Source of the DNA: Sphagnum magellanicum
Lineage: Eukaryota > Streptophyta > Sphagnopsida > Sphagnales > Sphagnaceae
DNA: 64,000 bases
NCBI GenBank assembly: GCA_021904315.1
Contig: CM038924.1
Location: 13,070,026-13,134,025, forward strand
Direction of reading: 5' to 3'
Shown: positions 24,241 to 36,600 of the stretch, in pieces
Layout of the letters: every line of letters begins with the position of its first letter
Position numbering within the stretch: the first letter of the stretch is position 1
Notes under the pieces: model-generated
Told to the model about the DNA's origin: nothing
The model's input: only the letters and a program-made list of their open reading frames with translations
Databases searched by the model: none
Translations under genes and position numbers: made by a program

Positions 24241-24439
24241 TGCTTTTAAAATAAAAATAAAAATAAAATATTTATTATTATTATTATTTTGGTGTGAAAT
24301 TTCGAAATATTGAAAAAGAATTCATATTTTTTCATTGCAAATTCAATGATTTTTTGAATTTTTATTGCAAAAAATTCAGATAGAAAATCCCCAAAATCTA
24401 AAAATTCACCAGATTTCAATACATGGTTCAAGTAGGGTA

Positions 24440-24555
24440 GCAAAAAAAAAAAAAAAGGGTATTCAATTTTTCTGTTTCATATTTTTCTTGATAGCCAAAT
24501 TTGGCTAAATTGATTTATGGATGTTTGCCACCCCAACTACATCACACAATTGGAA
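24440..24555 (+). repeat. Dispersed palindrome-core repeat, copy C
   Basis: The perfect palindrome TAGCCAAATTTGGCTA lies at 24492-24507. It is preceded by GTTTCATATTTTTCTTGA and followed by GGATGTTTGCCACC and CTACATCACACAATTGG, an ending shared with copy E. Confidence 0.75.
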
Positions 24556-25034
24556 AAAAAGAAGAAAGAAACAAAAAAAACATGGAATTGCACTTCAGAT
24601 TACTTCGTTTATTTTATACATAACAAATTGTGTTCCATAACATAACATAACAATGTAGTTAAATCAAAATTGCACAAGAGCAAAATAAAATGAAATGTAT
24701 AATAATGGAGTGCCCATAGATCTTTTGCATGAGTTGAATATTAATTAATTTGCCTTCCTTTACCTCCTCCTTCTAAAGTTCTCAGTTCCTAGTAGAGGAA
24801 ATGGTCCATTACAAATTGAGGGAATTAATATTAATTATCCCAATCATCTCGTTATGGCGAATGAGATATAGTAGTGGTAGTGGTACGTCTTAGCCTTTCT
24901 TTTTATTCTTGAAATTTCGCCAAAAATAGAAATATAAATAAAATAAATTGAAAATAAGTGACTTCGGAGGGTTTTAATGGCTGAAAATGAGAATAAATAA
25001 ATAAATCTATATTTTATTTTCAGTGTGTAGTCAA

Positions 25035-25150
25035 AAATATTGAAGGATGACTAAAAGTTTATGTTTCATATTTGATATATAGCCGGATTTGGCTATAGCT
25101 TCCTAAGGATGATTGCTATTTTGGCTACAAACAAAAATTCCTCAAAAAAA
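25035..25150 (+). repeat. Dispersed palindrome-core repeat, copy D
   Basis: TAGCCGGATTTGGCTA at 25080-25095 differs from the perfect palindrome at two positions. The flanks TTTCATATTTGATATA and GGATGATTGCTATTTTGGCT match the family order. Confidence 0.7.
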
Positions 25151-25435
25151 GCTTACAACCATAAACTATATAACGTTTCACTCACAATTGCATCTACAAT
25201 ATCCTAAACAATTGTAGGAGCATGATATTTGGAATGATTGAAATTCTCAAAGATGGAAGGTAACTTGGAATTTGTTGAGTCACCCTCTCGTTCGATAAGG
25301 ATGTCAAAAGCCACAAGGCAATTTTATCTTGTGGTCTCACCTGAAATAAGGAAAGATTGTATGAAAATGTAAAGGATGAGATAATGTTAACTAATCCTTT
25401 TGTTGGCAAGGCAAGGGGGGCCAACCCGGCCAAAT

Positions 25436-25508
25436 TTTAGCTTGACTTGGGGGGGGTGTCAATGGCTTGTCATGTTGGGTTTGCCATTGTGCTTCAAAAG
25501 AAAACAAA
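25436..25508 (+). mobile_element. 3' part of a SINE related to the copy in the CslA intron
   Basis: CTTGACTTGG, AATGGCTTGT, GTTGGGT and TGTGCTTCAAAAGAAA occur in the same order and spacing as in the 3' half of the tRNA-like element at 37.32-37.50 kb. The tRNA-like head is absent or unrecognisable. Confidence 0.6.
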
Positions 25509-25509
25509 G

Positions 25510-28270
25510 AAAACAAAAAAGTTCATTGTTGTTGTTGTTGGCGTCGTCATAGTCCCCACCATTTAGTTATGCTTCAAAGTTCACTTGGTGGTATTATTCC
25601 ATTGCAAATGAAGCACAACAAATAAATAGGTTCCAATCATTAAATTGTTAGAAATTTAACAAAATTGGCACACCCATTGGTGTGCACGGTACAAAAGATG
25701 ACACAATGGGCCATACTACAAATCTCAATACTAAATATATACCAACCTCATATTAACTAACTAATAATTAATCGTATACCCTAATACTAGTACCGAGTTG
25801 GTATGGAACCTTTAAAAAGGATTTGATACCCGGTCTAGGCTGGTAGGTATGAAATGAAAAAAAAGATAAAGATTCATCAACAACAGTACTAGCCAATATG
25901 TTCAATACTAGATACCCGCCCCATGCTAGTCGATACGACCTACCAAAGTTGATGATCTCCTCTCATACATAGTTCAATGGGGAAGGGTATATACTATATA
26001 CCCGTCATGCCTCTCATCACTTGTGTGCACTCTTGGGGGTTTTTTCTCACTTGGCAGAGCCAATAAAAGCTCAATTGGTGAAAAATAATAATTTAATTAA
26101 CCCAATTTTGGACCTCATATTATTGGGTTGTGGCATACCAATGATTTGGAGCAAGTTTGGCTGGGTTAGATCGGGACCCTGGTGTAGTATATCTGTGGTT
26201 AGTACTTTTGGGGATCAATACACAGACTTTTTTCTGCCTTGGCTGAATGAGCCACCTACAATGGTCCAATAGATAGTTTAAGAAAACCCTAAATTGTAAA
26301 AAAAAAACCCTAAATTGTTGTTTTGGGGGGTGGAGGAAGGGGGGGATGATTGTAACTAGGAATATTAGAAATATCCCATCTTCAGAAGTAAAGAGTAAAA
26401 AGACGTGCGGAAATATTTCTGTGTGTTTTTGGAGGCCATGTTCTAACTAGTAAATTCTCCTTTCCTACGGGGTATTGGGGGTTGTTTCACTCTTGAAGTG
26501 GGTTATTTATTTCAGGATGGATGGCGAGTGATCAGGAAACGGTTTTCCGTTTGGTTGCAGTTCCCTAACTAACCATGGTGGTTAGCTCAGTTGCTTTGTT
26601 TACTTCCTATGGACTAGGTAGGTTTAATGAAAACAACCCTTACCTACTAGGTATAAACCCTACAAAATTTGTTACCTATTGGCCTATATAAGGATGGGTT
26701 TAGGGTTTGGGCAGCTTCTAAACATTATAGATATATAAGGTTCTTTCATAGACAAAATCAGGGTCTTGGAGGAGTCCAAATTTCACATTTCCGAGGACAA
26801 ATATGGCCTTTAAGAGGCCTCACTCAAGAAGGTGAAGAAGGTACACACCAGTGGAGGTAGTGTGGTTCTTGCCCTGACCTCACCCTGGCCAACTTTTCTC
26901 GTTGGGGTGTCTGGTTTCAAAAGCTGATTAGTTGCATCAACTGAAACGGAGTGGACTTATTGCTTACACACCTAATAAGGAAGGGGGTGAGGGCCCCCCA
27001 AAAGAAGAGAATAGAAATAAACAAGGGGTGTGTCACACTTTGGCCTTGCCATTTATATTAAAAAGTATCTTAAGCCAAAAGAAGAATTATGGAAACACTC
27101 AAATATATTTCACCATGCAAAAATATAATCTTCAAAAAAAAAAAATCCTCTAAAAGAAACCAAAATCCTTCAAGATATTATTATAACTCTATAATTAATT
27201 TCAAGTTTCAACACAAGCCAAATTATCATCTTTCAAACAATCCTCATATAAAAATAGATAGACCTATTTATTATTATTATTATTACCTAGGGGCCAAAAT
27301 CCGTTAAGCTACTATATATACTCCATAATGAATCTAAACACAATTCCATCCTTGCCTTCTTGGTAGGCAAGGCCAATAGAATGACTGGCTTATAGTAAAT
27401 AAATCTAGCAAAGGCTTGTAGTCCTTGGGCTATGATTTTACAAACAGGCTAATCTTTCAACTAGGTCTCTCTAGACTCTTATAGACCTACTACTTGTATG
27501 ATTTGAGACAATGGGTTGCACAAAAGAAGAGTATAATAACTTGTGACCAAAGGAATAAGCTAGTCAAATCTGACAAGAATTGCACAATCAGATTGTTTGT
27601 TGGTGATTGTCAGAACTCATGCACACATAACACACACACACACTCTCTCTCTCTCTCTCCCTCCCTCTCTTAGGGGGCGCTTCATGATGAAATGATATTT
27701 GTAATGTTTGATAGCCATGTTCTCAAGTGCCACCGACAGCTGCAATTCATGCAGTTCTTATGGAAAAAATCGTGTGAACGCCTTCTTGGAAATTTTTGTA
27801 GTGTAACTGGAGGGCATGTTACAGTGCACAATTATTCCTGCTCTTCGCTTCACTCCACTCCACTCCACTCCACTCCAGGAGTTCTGTTTCCACAATGAGC
27901 TTTACAAAAACAAACGGAGTAAAGTAAAGTAAAGCAAAGCTTCGCTCTCTCTCAAGGTTGCGTTGTTTTTTACAATGCATAAAATGTTTATGGGTGAGAG
28001 CATTATCAAAATAGTGCTTGTGCTCACTCGATTCTCTCACCTCCCTCACCCTTATTTCTACAATTTCCTCACCTTCAGGATTTAGCAACGACTTTGAAGA
28101 AGAAGAAGAAGGATGTCAAAAGTCACAAGAAAAGATATCCTCCTCTCAACATCAACATAAATGAAACGGGTAGTTCATGTAGGGCTTGAAATTGAGACCT
28201 TATCGTCCTTTGAAGGGGTCCTAACCAATGTTGTGCAAGTACGTGATTTTCAATATATCCTTGGGTGAGG
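25510..28270. other. Intergenic DNA
   Basis: No gene is visible. TACCAG/TACCCG-rich text lies at 25760-26000. AAACCCTAAATT repeats lie at about 26284-26320 and GGGTTTAGGGTTTGGG at about 26696. Microsatellites are (TTA)n near 27269, (CA)n(CT)n at about 27628-27670 and (CTCCA)n at about 27850-27878. A GTTAGCTCAGTTG word at 26579 resembles a tRNA A box but has no partner B box. Confidence 0.45.
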
Positions 28271-28277
28271 ATATGCA

Positions 28278-28481
28278 TATTCAATTTATTTCTCCATTGA
28301 GGAAGGGTATATTAGCACTTTGATGTCCAGTTATGACTCAACAAATTTCATCAGGTTAGGGTTTGAGTATATAAAAATTATATTCAATTTATTTACCCAT
28401 TGAGGAAGGGTATATAGCACTTGATGTCCAGTTATGACTCAACAAATTTCATCAGGTTAGGGTTTGAGTATATAAAAATTA
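28278..28481 (+). repeat. ~102-bp tandem duplication
   Basis: Copy 1 (28278-28380) and copy 2 (28381-28481) both start TATTCAATTTATTT and end GAGTATATAAAAATTA. They are nearly identical apart from a few substitutions and small indels, so the duplication is young. Confidence 0.9.
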
Positions 28482-28680
28482 AGGTTTTTAATAGATAGGT
28501 TAGGTTTGATTGTGCACCCATTTTATACCCTTATATGGGGTAAAAAATGGGTGTGCATTTTTGATTTAATTAAATTAAAATGTAAAAAAATTTCCACATT
28601 TTTGAAAATTTCAAAACAATTTTGAAAGGCCAAAATCCAATGTTAGAATACAAGAATCCAAGTGTTTGATTCATCCTTGA

Positions 28681-28741
28681 CTAACATGTGCACTCTTTAG
28701 CATAAGTTAGCAGTCCTAAATGGTAAGAGTGCACATGTTAG
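28681..28741. repeat. 61-bp foldback with perfect 17-bp arms
   Basis: CTAACATGTGCACTCTT (28681-28697) pairs exactly with AAGAGTGCACATGTTAG (28725-28741) across a 27-nt loop. It could be the ends of a tiny MITE, or an RNA hairpin. No similar copy was noticed in the window. Confidence 0.8.
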
Positions 28742-28744
28742 TGC

Positions 28745-29880
28745 CTATTGTCCAAGTGCCTGTTCAAGAAATGTGATTACAAAGAGCAATTCACCAGTGT
28801 TATGTGGGTACCAGGCTATGGTGAGTCAGAACCGCCCGTTCTGGTTACTAAGAGCCAAACTGGAACTAGGTCTCAAAATTTCAAAACTGGAATGAGATTG
28901 AATTTTCTTAAGAATCGGACCCAGAACTGGGCTCTCAGTTCTATTCATATGTGGAACCAGAACTGAAATACATGTCTTTGAGAAGACCAATGTGATTAGA
29001 ACCAGGCTTAACCGGGGTTTAACCGGCAGTTTACCACTGTGTCTTGGAGTCCACTTTAGTTAGTAAGAACCAGACTGGAACCAGGTCTGATTTTCAAAAT
29101 TGGAACTTATCAAAATTGATCTCATTGAAGGATGTTCAAATGCATTTCACTTTCATATCTTGGTTGTAGCCAAATTTTGCCAAATGGTCTTACAAATGAT
29201 TGTCACTCATGCTAGCTACATCACAAAATTGGGAAAATAAATAAATAAATAAATAAATAACATATAAACACTCTACCTCTATCAATCCAAGGATTCAAGC
29301 CTTGAACAATAAATGCTCCTGTTGTCTGTTTTATAGCTGAATAGAAACATGGAAGCTGGAATATGCTGAAACACAATCAAATAAATTCCTCCATACATCC
29401 TCCTCCCATCTCAGCAGGTGTACATAAAACACCCTGGATCTTACATGCTGACACTAGTGCTGTTGTAGTGATTGATTAGGTATATGAATCAATCATGCAG
29501 TTAGCACTCTATTGTCATGGAGTATCCTCTGACCCATTTAGAGCCAGTCTAGTCTCAAAATCACCACACACTCACTAAGACACACACACACACACCAGTT
29601 GTTTGTAGTTGGGATGGATGGTGGTGGGTGGGTGGGTGCTGGTGGTGGACTCAAGACACCAACCAACCTGCATCATTGCTCAAAATGAAGGCCCTTCCTT
29701 CCTTCCTTCACAAAGAGTTATTAAAAAAAAAATCCTTTTTGTTTCTTCTTGTTCCTTTTCTTTTCTGGACATGCAAGAAGAGAAAGAGCCTGACTGACAA
29801 CACCCCATAAATTTTCATCTTGACTACTAAAACTTCCAACAAGTTCAACTGGTTCCAGCAAAAAAGAGAACATATGTCAT
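28745..29880. other. Intergenic DNA including palindrome-core repeat copy E
   Basis: GAACCAG/ACTGG-rich decayed repeat text lies at about 28805-29110. Copy E of the dispersed repeat lies at about 29135-29245 with TAGCCAAATTTTGCCAAA at 29167. Next comes an (AAAT)n tract to about 29262. (AC)n near 29581-29596 and a GTGG-rich patch near 29615-29650 complete it. No gene is visible. Confidence 0.5.
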
Positions 29881-29882
29881 AA

Positions 29883-30200
29883 GAGCAACTCCACCAGTGC
29901 TCTCAGTACCTGACCCTGATAATTAAAAATTAGATAATAAAAAGTCAAAACATGTCGGTTTGGCTCAGCATGATGGTTTTGGCCAGAATTGTTGACTAAG
30001 GGTCGTCTTCCGCACAACAAAGCCTAACACCTGCTGTTGATTGGCTAAATAGTTTGATTGCTCTGCATGGTTTGCTATTAGTAGTCTCCTACCTATTTGC
30101 AGTCCAAGTTTTTAGTTTTATGGGTGGGGTTGGAAAAAAAGTAAATAACTAAACTTGGATGTGAGAAGTGTTTTTGAGCACCCCTGGACAGGGGTTTAGT
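29883..30200 (-). mobile_element. Tourist-like MITE family 1, copy 2 (inverted core)
   Basis: It starts TAA|GAGCAACTCCACCAGTGCTC, close to the left terminus of the 38.6-kb copy. It contains GCCTAACACCTGCTGTTGAT, the complement of the core in copy 1, and ends near GAGCACCCCTGGA. The right boundary is approximate and I see no intact target duplication on the right. Confidence 0.6.
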
Positions 30201-31759
30201 GAGTTTGCCATTAAAAAAGACCCCCTATCTAATACCATCCATGCACTAAGATATCTTAGAATTTTATAAGATGTGCCCAAGTTCACAAAGGATTCTTTTT
30301 AAAATTAAAATATCCATTTTCTCATACCACTATATTGGCAATCATTTTTTAGAATTATTTCACCACTACCTCAATGTATTCTTTCTTCAATATATGTGGG
30401 ATTCAGCTCCCACATCTGCCACCTCTTAATATTTCCATACAAGAACCTCATGCTAATTACTGAGGTTTCACAGGATAAGGAAGGAGAAGTCGAGGCCAAC
30501 AACAACAGAGAACACCCACAGATGTGAACCTCAATAATTGTTTTGTATTTTTGACCTTTCCAACTCTGATATATTTCAGGGCCTCATGACTACAACAAAA
30601 CATGGGCACATTCCGTATTGCTGTTTCACAACATCTTCATTCCAATGAAAATAATAGGATGGACATTTCACATGACAACAGCAACACATTTGTATCGAGG
30701 TACACTGTAGCTCATTTGGTCAATAGCATTGGTCCTACTTCACTCAATTGATCAAGTTGTTGTTCACATATCCAATTGTGGATTCATTGTAATGAATTTC
30801 TATGAAAGTCATTACAAAATGAGTGACATGTTGAGCGAATTGGGCCCATATTTCTTTGTACCTGAGTTGACCGGTGTTGGTTTGGTATCAAATATATTAC
30901 ATATCACTCTTGTCCGGTGGTATATCAATGTTTATACAAGTGATATATTTATACAAGTGAAACACTAGAAAGAAACGCATTCAAAAGAAATATTGTATTT
31001 TATATCACAAATAATCTAAATAACCCATGCATTATGAATTTGATGATGCAATAGATACCAATAGAAGTATGTGTAACACGTATATTGAGCATCTCTACTC
31101 CGAGCACTAAATTGATTTTTTATATTAAGATAAATTAGTGATCAATGTGATCTTGTCCTCACCAATAAACATTTAATGATACAACTTCAAGACTTAGAGA
31201 TTACTTATTAGTTTACACACAGGCCAATCATGAATATTGACAAATTCACATTAGTTATTTGTTTTGAAAGGGTTGGTTTTGATCATTGCATCCTAGCAAA
31301 TTTGGTGCATAATTGAAGCTTTTATGCCACCTTGCTGCCCAATTCATCCATATTTTAAACATGAACATGTTCAAAAAAAATTATATATTACATATAATTA
31401 ATTAGGTAATACTTCCATATTTTGAACATCAGTTGTACATACGGTATATACCATCTGCCATCACTGATGCATCTCAGTCCATCCATCCATCAAGGGAGGT
31501 AAGAATTTTACCCACGAAATCAAAATCATAAGACATCTTTGTAGGAGGAGATGGAGAAGGAGGCAAAAACTGGTACCATGGCAAAATCTAAATTCAGGGT
31601 TGTGAATCTTTAAAATTTGAAGTTTTTGCATGTTGCCAAACAAAGTAGGAATCCTCCAAAACTTTCTAACATCCTTTTGGATGAGAAGCCAAATTTGTTT
31701 AAGTCCTCTTGTGGATGACTATCAATCCACCTTAGACCTGACAAATTGAAAGAAAAAAC

Positions 31760-31803
<44 letters not shown>

Positions 31804-32350
31804 AATAATTATTTACTTAATTAATTTTGAGATTATCATTTTAAAAATTAAATATTCATGAAGATTCAATAAAGTTACTTTCCTTCGCAAAAAATTAATT
31901 CTTTGCAAAAAATCAATGTTTGAAAATTTCAACATTTCTGAAAATAGTACATATATAATTAGTGTTGAAGTTGTGGCCAAAGTACTATAGTAAAACCGGG
32001 CCTGACTCAAGAAGGTGAAGGTACCACCAGGGTGAACCGACACGCACACTAGTACCTTCTTCACCTTCTTAGAAGCTATATTCAACTTGGGGAAATGTTA
32101 ACTTTGAACTTCAAGGACCTGAGTTAATCTAGGGGTCGGATATTAATAATGTTTAGAAGCAACCCAGAAATTTTAAGGGTTTTAACCATGGTACTACTAC
32201 TAATAAATTAGGTGCTAGCTAGTTCACCCAAAGCCTTGGCAAAAAACCAGCACCCACATTGGCAACCATAGTAAAATTCCCAAAATCAAATAAATTTTTT
32301 ATTTCTAAATATTACAAACAAACCTTGGCTCAGACTAAATACCACGTTTT
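30201..32350. other. Intergenic AT-rich DNA
   Basis: No gene is visible. An (AT)n microsatellite of about 38 bp lies at 31762-31799. GAAGGTGAAGGTACCACC at about 32010 and the complementary-looking CTTCTTCACCTTCTTAG at about 32055 form a loose inverted pair. Confidence 0.4.
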
Positions 32351-32355
32351 CCCTT

Positions 32356-32594
32356 GAGGCTAATATGGCAACTAATAAGAGGCTGCACTCACTCATTCAA
32401 AGAGGTGAAGGGACCAACATGGGTGCTGGTTAATTTTCGAGGTTAATACAGCCACTAATAAGAGGCCGCACCCACTCATTCAAAGAGGTGAAGGGACCAA
32501 CATGGGTGCTGGTTAATTTTCGAGGTTAATACGGCCATTTAAAAGAGGCCACACTCACTCATTCAAAGAGGTGAAGGGATCAACATGGGTGCTT
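32356..32594 (+). repeat. 83-bp tandem repeat, about 2.9 units
   Basis: Units start at 32356, 32439 and 32522 with GAGG(C/T)TAATA and contain CACTCATTCAAAGAGGTGAA and ACATGGGTGCT. They are about 90 percent alike. The array sits about 1 kb upstream of the CslA start codon. Confidence 0.9.
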
Positions 32595-32779
32595 CTTTAA
32601 CCCCCCGGTCCCACCAGCATGGGGTTAGCGGGGCGGGTGTAAGTAGTAACTGAAAAAGTGAGAAGGTTGTTGCTGTTGTTGCAGTCTCTAGGGTTAGGTA
32701 GGGTTTTTAGGTAGGGTTTTTTTATTTGGGGGGGGGGAAGGGGTGGGGCGGTAGAGAGAACAAAAAGGCCAAGGCAAAC

Positions 32780-33618
32780 TCACTTATTATATAATTCATT
32801 CCAGCAGCCAGACTACTACTACTACTACAGGCCTATTTCATTCACTCATCATTTAAACTACTGGGACACCGTATTTGGTTTGTAGGCAAAGAGACGAAAG
32901 GCATCATCAAGAGCTCTCTCTCTCTCTTTGTCTCTCCTTGTCTCTCTTTCTCTTTACTCTCTCCAGCCTTGAGAGACATATATCAACTACTAGTATCTTT
33001 CTCTTCTTCTCCACACACACACATTACTTGCAGAGACACGAAGGATTGGGTAGCTAGCAATAGATTTGACACCCACTCAGAGGAAAGACACGAATTGGGT
33101 ACACCTAGATTTGACACACAGTTGCAGAGACACACACATACTCACAAAAAGACACGAATTGGGTAGCTAGATTTGGCACACACTTGCAGAGACACACGAA
33201 CTGGGTAGCGTACAAGATTTTATCACAAGCTGAGCTGAGTTGAGCTGAGCTCATCAGGTCATGTCTCTCTGGCTGGTTGCACAGCTAGATTATTTGTTAG
33301 CGTCCTAGAGGAGGTGCCCTGGATGTGCAGCATACATTTCTAGTTGCCAGCAAGAACAACAACATTGATTGCACATGAAGGTTAATCGAGTGTTGTGATC
33401 ATCCTAGCTAGGAGCTAGCGGTGGGATTTTTAAAAAATAATATACTAGTCGTGTACTGCAATAGCTGCTGAGCTAGATAAGTAAGCGGATGATCAATGAG
33501 GTAGTGTGCTCAGATTGCGGGTGATCAGGAGGAGCTGGAATTAGCCCAGCTGCTTTTGAGGTTCTGCAAGTGGGAAAGCTAAGGAGGCGGAGGAGAATTT
33601 ACCAGCCCAGATTAGATC
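32780..33618 (+). promoter_or_regulatory. Probable CslA promoter and 5' leader
   Basis: ATTATATAATTC near 32786 is a possible TATA element. CTCTCTCTCTCTCTTTGTCTC at about 32910-32950 resembles a plant Y patch and is probably transcribed. From 33030 to 33205 a motif built from CACGAATTGGGTAGC, AGATTTGACACACA and TTGCAGAGACAC repeats about four times. No upstream ATG frame of length was checked. The transcription start is not determinable by eye. Confidence 0.4.
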
Positions 33619-36600
33619 ATGGGTATAGTGTCAGAGGCATTGGTTCAAGATGGGCAGGGATTGTCAGTCGTGGTTGAGCAGCTAGTGCATTTTTGGTTGC
33701 TGGTGCGAGCACCCATAGTGGCACCGTTGCTGCAATTCGCAGTCAATGTGTGCCTGGTGATGGTCACCATGCTGTTCGTGGAGCGCATCTTCATGTGTGG
33801 AGTGCTGGTGGTGGTGAAGCTGCTGGGGAGAACCCCCAAGACCACTTACAAATTTGAGCCCATGAATGACTCCTCCTTGCAGGGAGATGTGGAGCTAGGG
33901 ACCAACTCCTCTGCTTCTTATCCCATGGTGCTCGTCCAAATCCCCATGTACAACGAAAAAGAGGTAAAAAAACTACTTCCTTAGAGCATCTATCTTTCTT
34001 CAGCTGTGCTTGCTCAGTTCAGTATTATGTGAACATTTTTCTCACATCCAAGTTCTGGTTACTTACTTACATTTCTCTTTTTCCTTTTCCAACCTCACCC
34101 ATAAAACTAAAACTGGGACTCTGCAAGCAAACAGGGTAGTGAGAGACTACCAAATAGCAACCCACCTCGACCAATCAAACTATCTAGCCAATCAGAAACA
34201 AGGAGTAGTCAATAAATACGATTTCACTGTATACCGACTACTACTACTGCTGCTGCTGCAATGTCTCCCCCTCTTTTGCATCTCAAGAATTCCCAATTTC
34301 ATAGACTCCTTGGAAGAACAACAGTCCCACCTGCATCATTGGCTGCTGTAGTAGTAGTTGTAGTAGTAATCAAAAGGCAGCCCTTGGCCAAAGGACCCTA
34401 ATTACAACCCACCCGGAGTAGACAATTCTCTGCACCTCTAGAAAGATTATAATTTGGTGGAACACATGGATGGGTTTCTGAAGAATTTTGGCTTTGGATT
34501 GTGTGTGTGTGTGTGTGTGTTTGTGTTTTTCTTTCTTTTTTGCAGGTGTACCAGTTGTCCATACAGGCGGCTTGTGGGTTGCTATGGCCGGCAGACCGCA
34601 TCGTAATTCAAGTGCTAGATGATTCCACAGATCCTTTCATCAAGGTAATAATGTACTGCACTCGGCTCCTCCTCACACAGGCCCTTATTATTCTGGTAAA
34701 GCCTGTGGCCTCCGACTTTACCCTACACTACACTTAAGAAGAGCCTGAAACAATCAGGATGTGTGGGGAGGGGGGGTTTTGGACTTGGCCAAAGATTTTA
34801 CTTTCTCTAAGTTGGTGGCAGACTAATGGAGCTTGTAAAATTTGATCTAAGAACCCTGTGGGTGGCCCCGGGGAAAGCTCTGGATTAATCCAAGGTTATA
34901 TAATGTCAATTCAAAAATTCGATAGTTAAATACAACTCATAAACTTTTTAGAATCTATTCAAATATATTATGATTTCCACTTGCATTGCATTAGCTCCTA
35001 TTTTGGTGAAATAATTTATTTTGAACTGCTACCTATTGTCAATATGTGCAAGGTTTAATTCTTTGGAAATCCAACAATGTGAGGTTAAATTTTTTTTGCC
35101 CCCCTTACTTGCTCTTTAAAGCTCAAATTTTTTTGCTCACCTTACTTGCTCTCTAAAGGTCAAATTTTTTTGCCTCTACTTGCAAGCTAAAGGTTAATTC
35201 CCCAACTCCTCCCCATCCACCCCACTTGCCTTCTGAAAGTCAATTTTTTTCCCCTACTTGTCAACTAAAACTACTAAGTAATGTTGAACATCAGTGCGTA
35301 GGTACTGTATTATGACTAGCTGAAAAGGTGATCTTTGCAATAGTCAATGAAGAGCATGGAAACTTTCAAGAAATAAGTTCCAGTTCTACCATCATATTCT
35401 AGTACTCATGAAGGGCAATTGATGATATTGTTGTGCTTATAATGAGTTGTACAAAATTTCAGGAGCTGGTGCAAATGGAGGTCAAGCGATGGTCGAGCAA
35501 AGGCATCAATATCCGGTATGAGATCCGTAGCAACCGCAATGGTTACAAGGCTGGTGCCTTGAAGCAAGGAATGCGGCATGACTATGTACACGAATGCGAT
35601 TATGTGGCCATCTTTGATGCTGACTTCCAACCAGAGCCAGATTTCCTGCACCGTACTGTTCCATTCCTTGTCCACAACCCCGAACTTGCTTTGGTGCAAG
35701 CACGCTGGAAATTCGGTAACTTAACACCCTTTTCTCAACCCACCCAAGCATTTTCCCTAATCCCCACTTCCCCCATTATAGTTAGAGTTTTGAGGCTAAA
35801 CTTTAATCTTTACTACTATAATTAGCTAAAATAGGTAAGTCCCCAACTTTAGGGGGTAGAGGGGGGAGAAGGAAATTTAATCTTAGTGCTCTTTTTCAAA
35901 CCAAGATCAATGATCCGTTGTATCTCTAATGAATTGTTCCTTTGTCATTTGTTGTGAGTACCTAATAAGTAGGTAACATAGTTAGCCTTGGGACCGGGCC
36001 CAAGAGTGTTCCCACCATTCAGTTATTTTCTTTCCCACCTTAGCTTTTGTGACTATTCTTTAGGCCTTGACTAGAGTTAGGGGTACAGAGGACTTGGCTC
36101 CAAAGGAAAAAAATTCCGGGTCAAATTATACAAATTGGATATTCCCCTCTTCCTCCATCCTAAAATCTCCACCCCAACCCCCAAAAAATAAATAATAATA
36201 ATAATAATAATAAGAGGAGGTAGAACTAGGTCACCTCTCCATTATGGAGAGGAAAGTGTACTCGCCTGGAGTAAGTAGAACTGACAAATTCAGCTTCGAC
36301 TCTCAATAATGGAAGTGGGGTCATCCATAGACGAATTCAACAAGATTGAAATTTGAACATAGAGGGTAAAGCCCATGGGTGGACACATTCCTGAGATAAG
36401 GGGCCTAGGAGGAAGTTGTGAGGCCCCTTACTTAGGGAACGTACCAAACCCATGGGCTTTACCCACAGTACTAAAGCACAAGATGAACATTATCATAAGT
36501 GTAAACATATGTAGATCATAAGGACCGCTAAACCCGTAAGACAACCCAGTATTTTGTGTAGGGTAAAGCCCGAGGGTGAGGACATTACCAAAATAACTGT

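Noticed and set aside
26572-26640. Possible tRNA gene (GTTAGCTCAGTTG)
   Set aside because: Only an A-box-like word is present; no B box or acceptor stem pairs.
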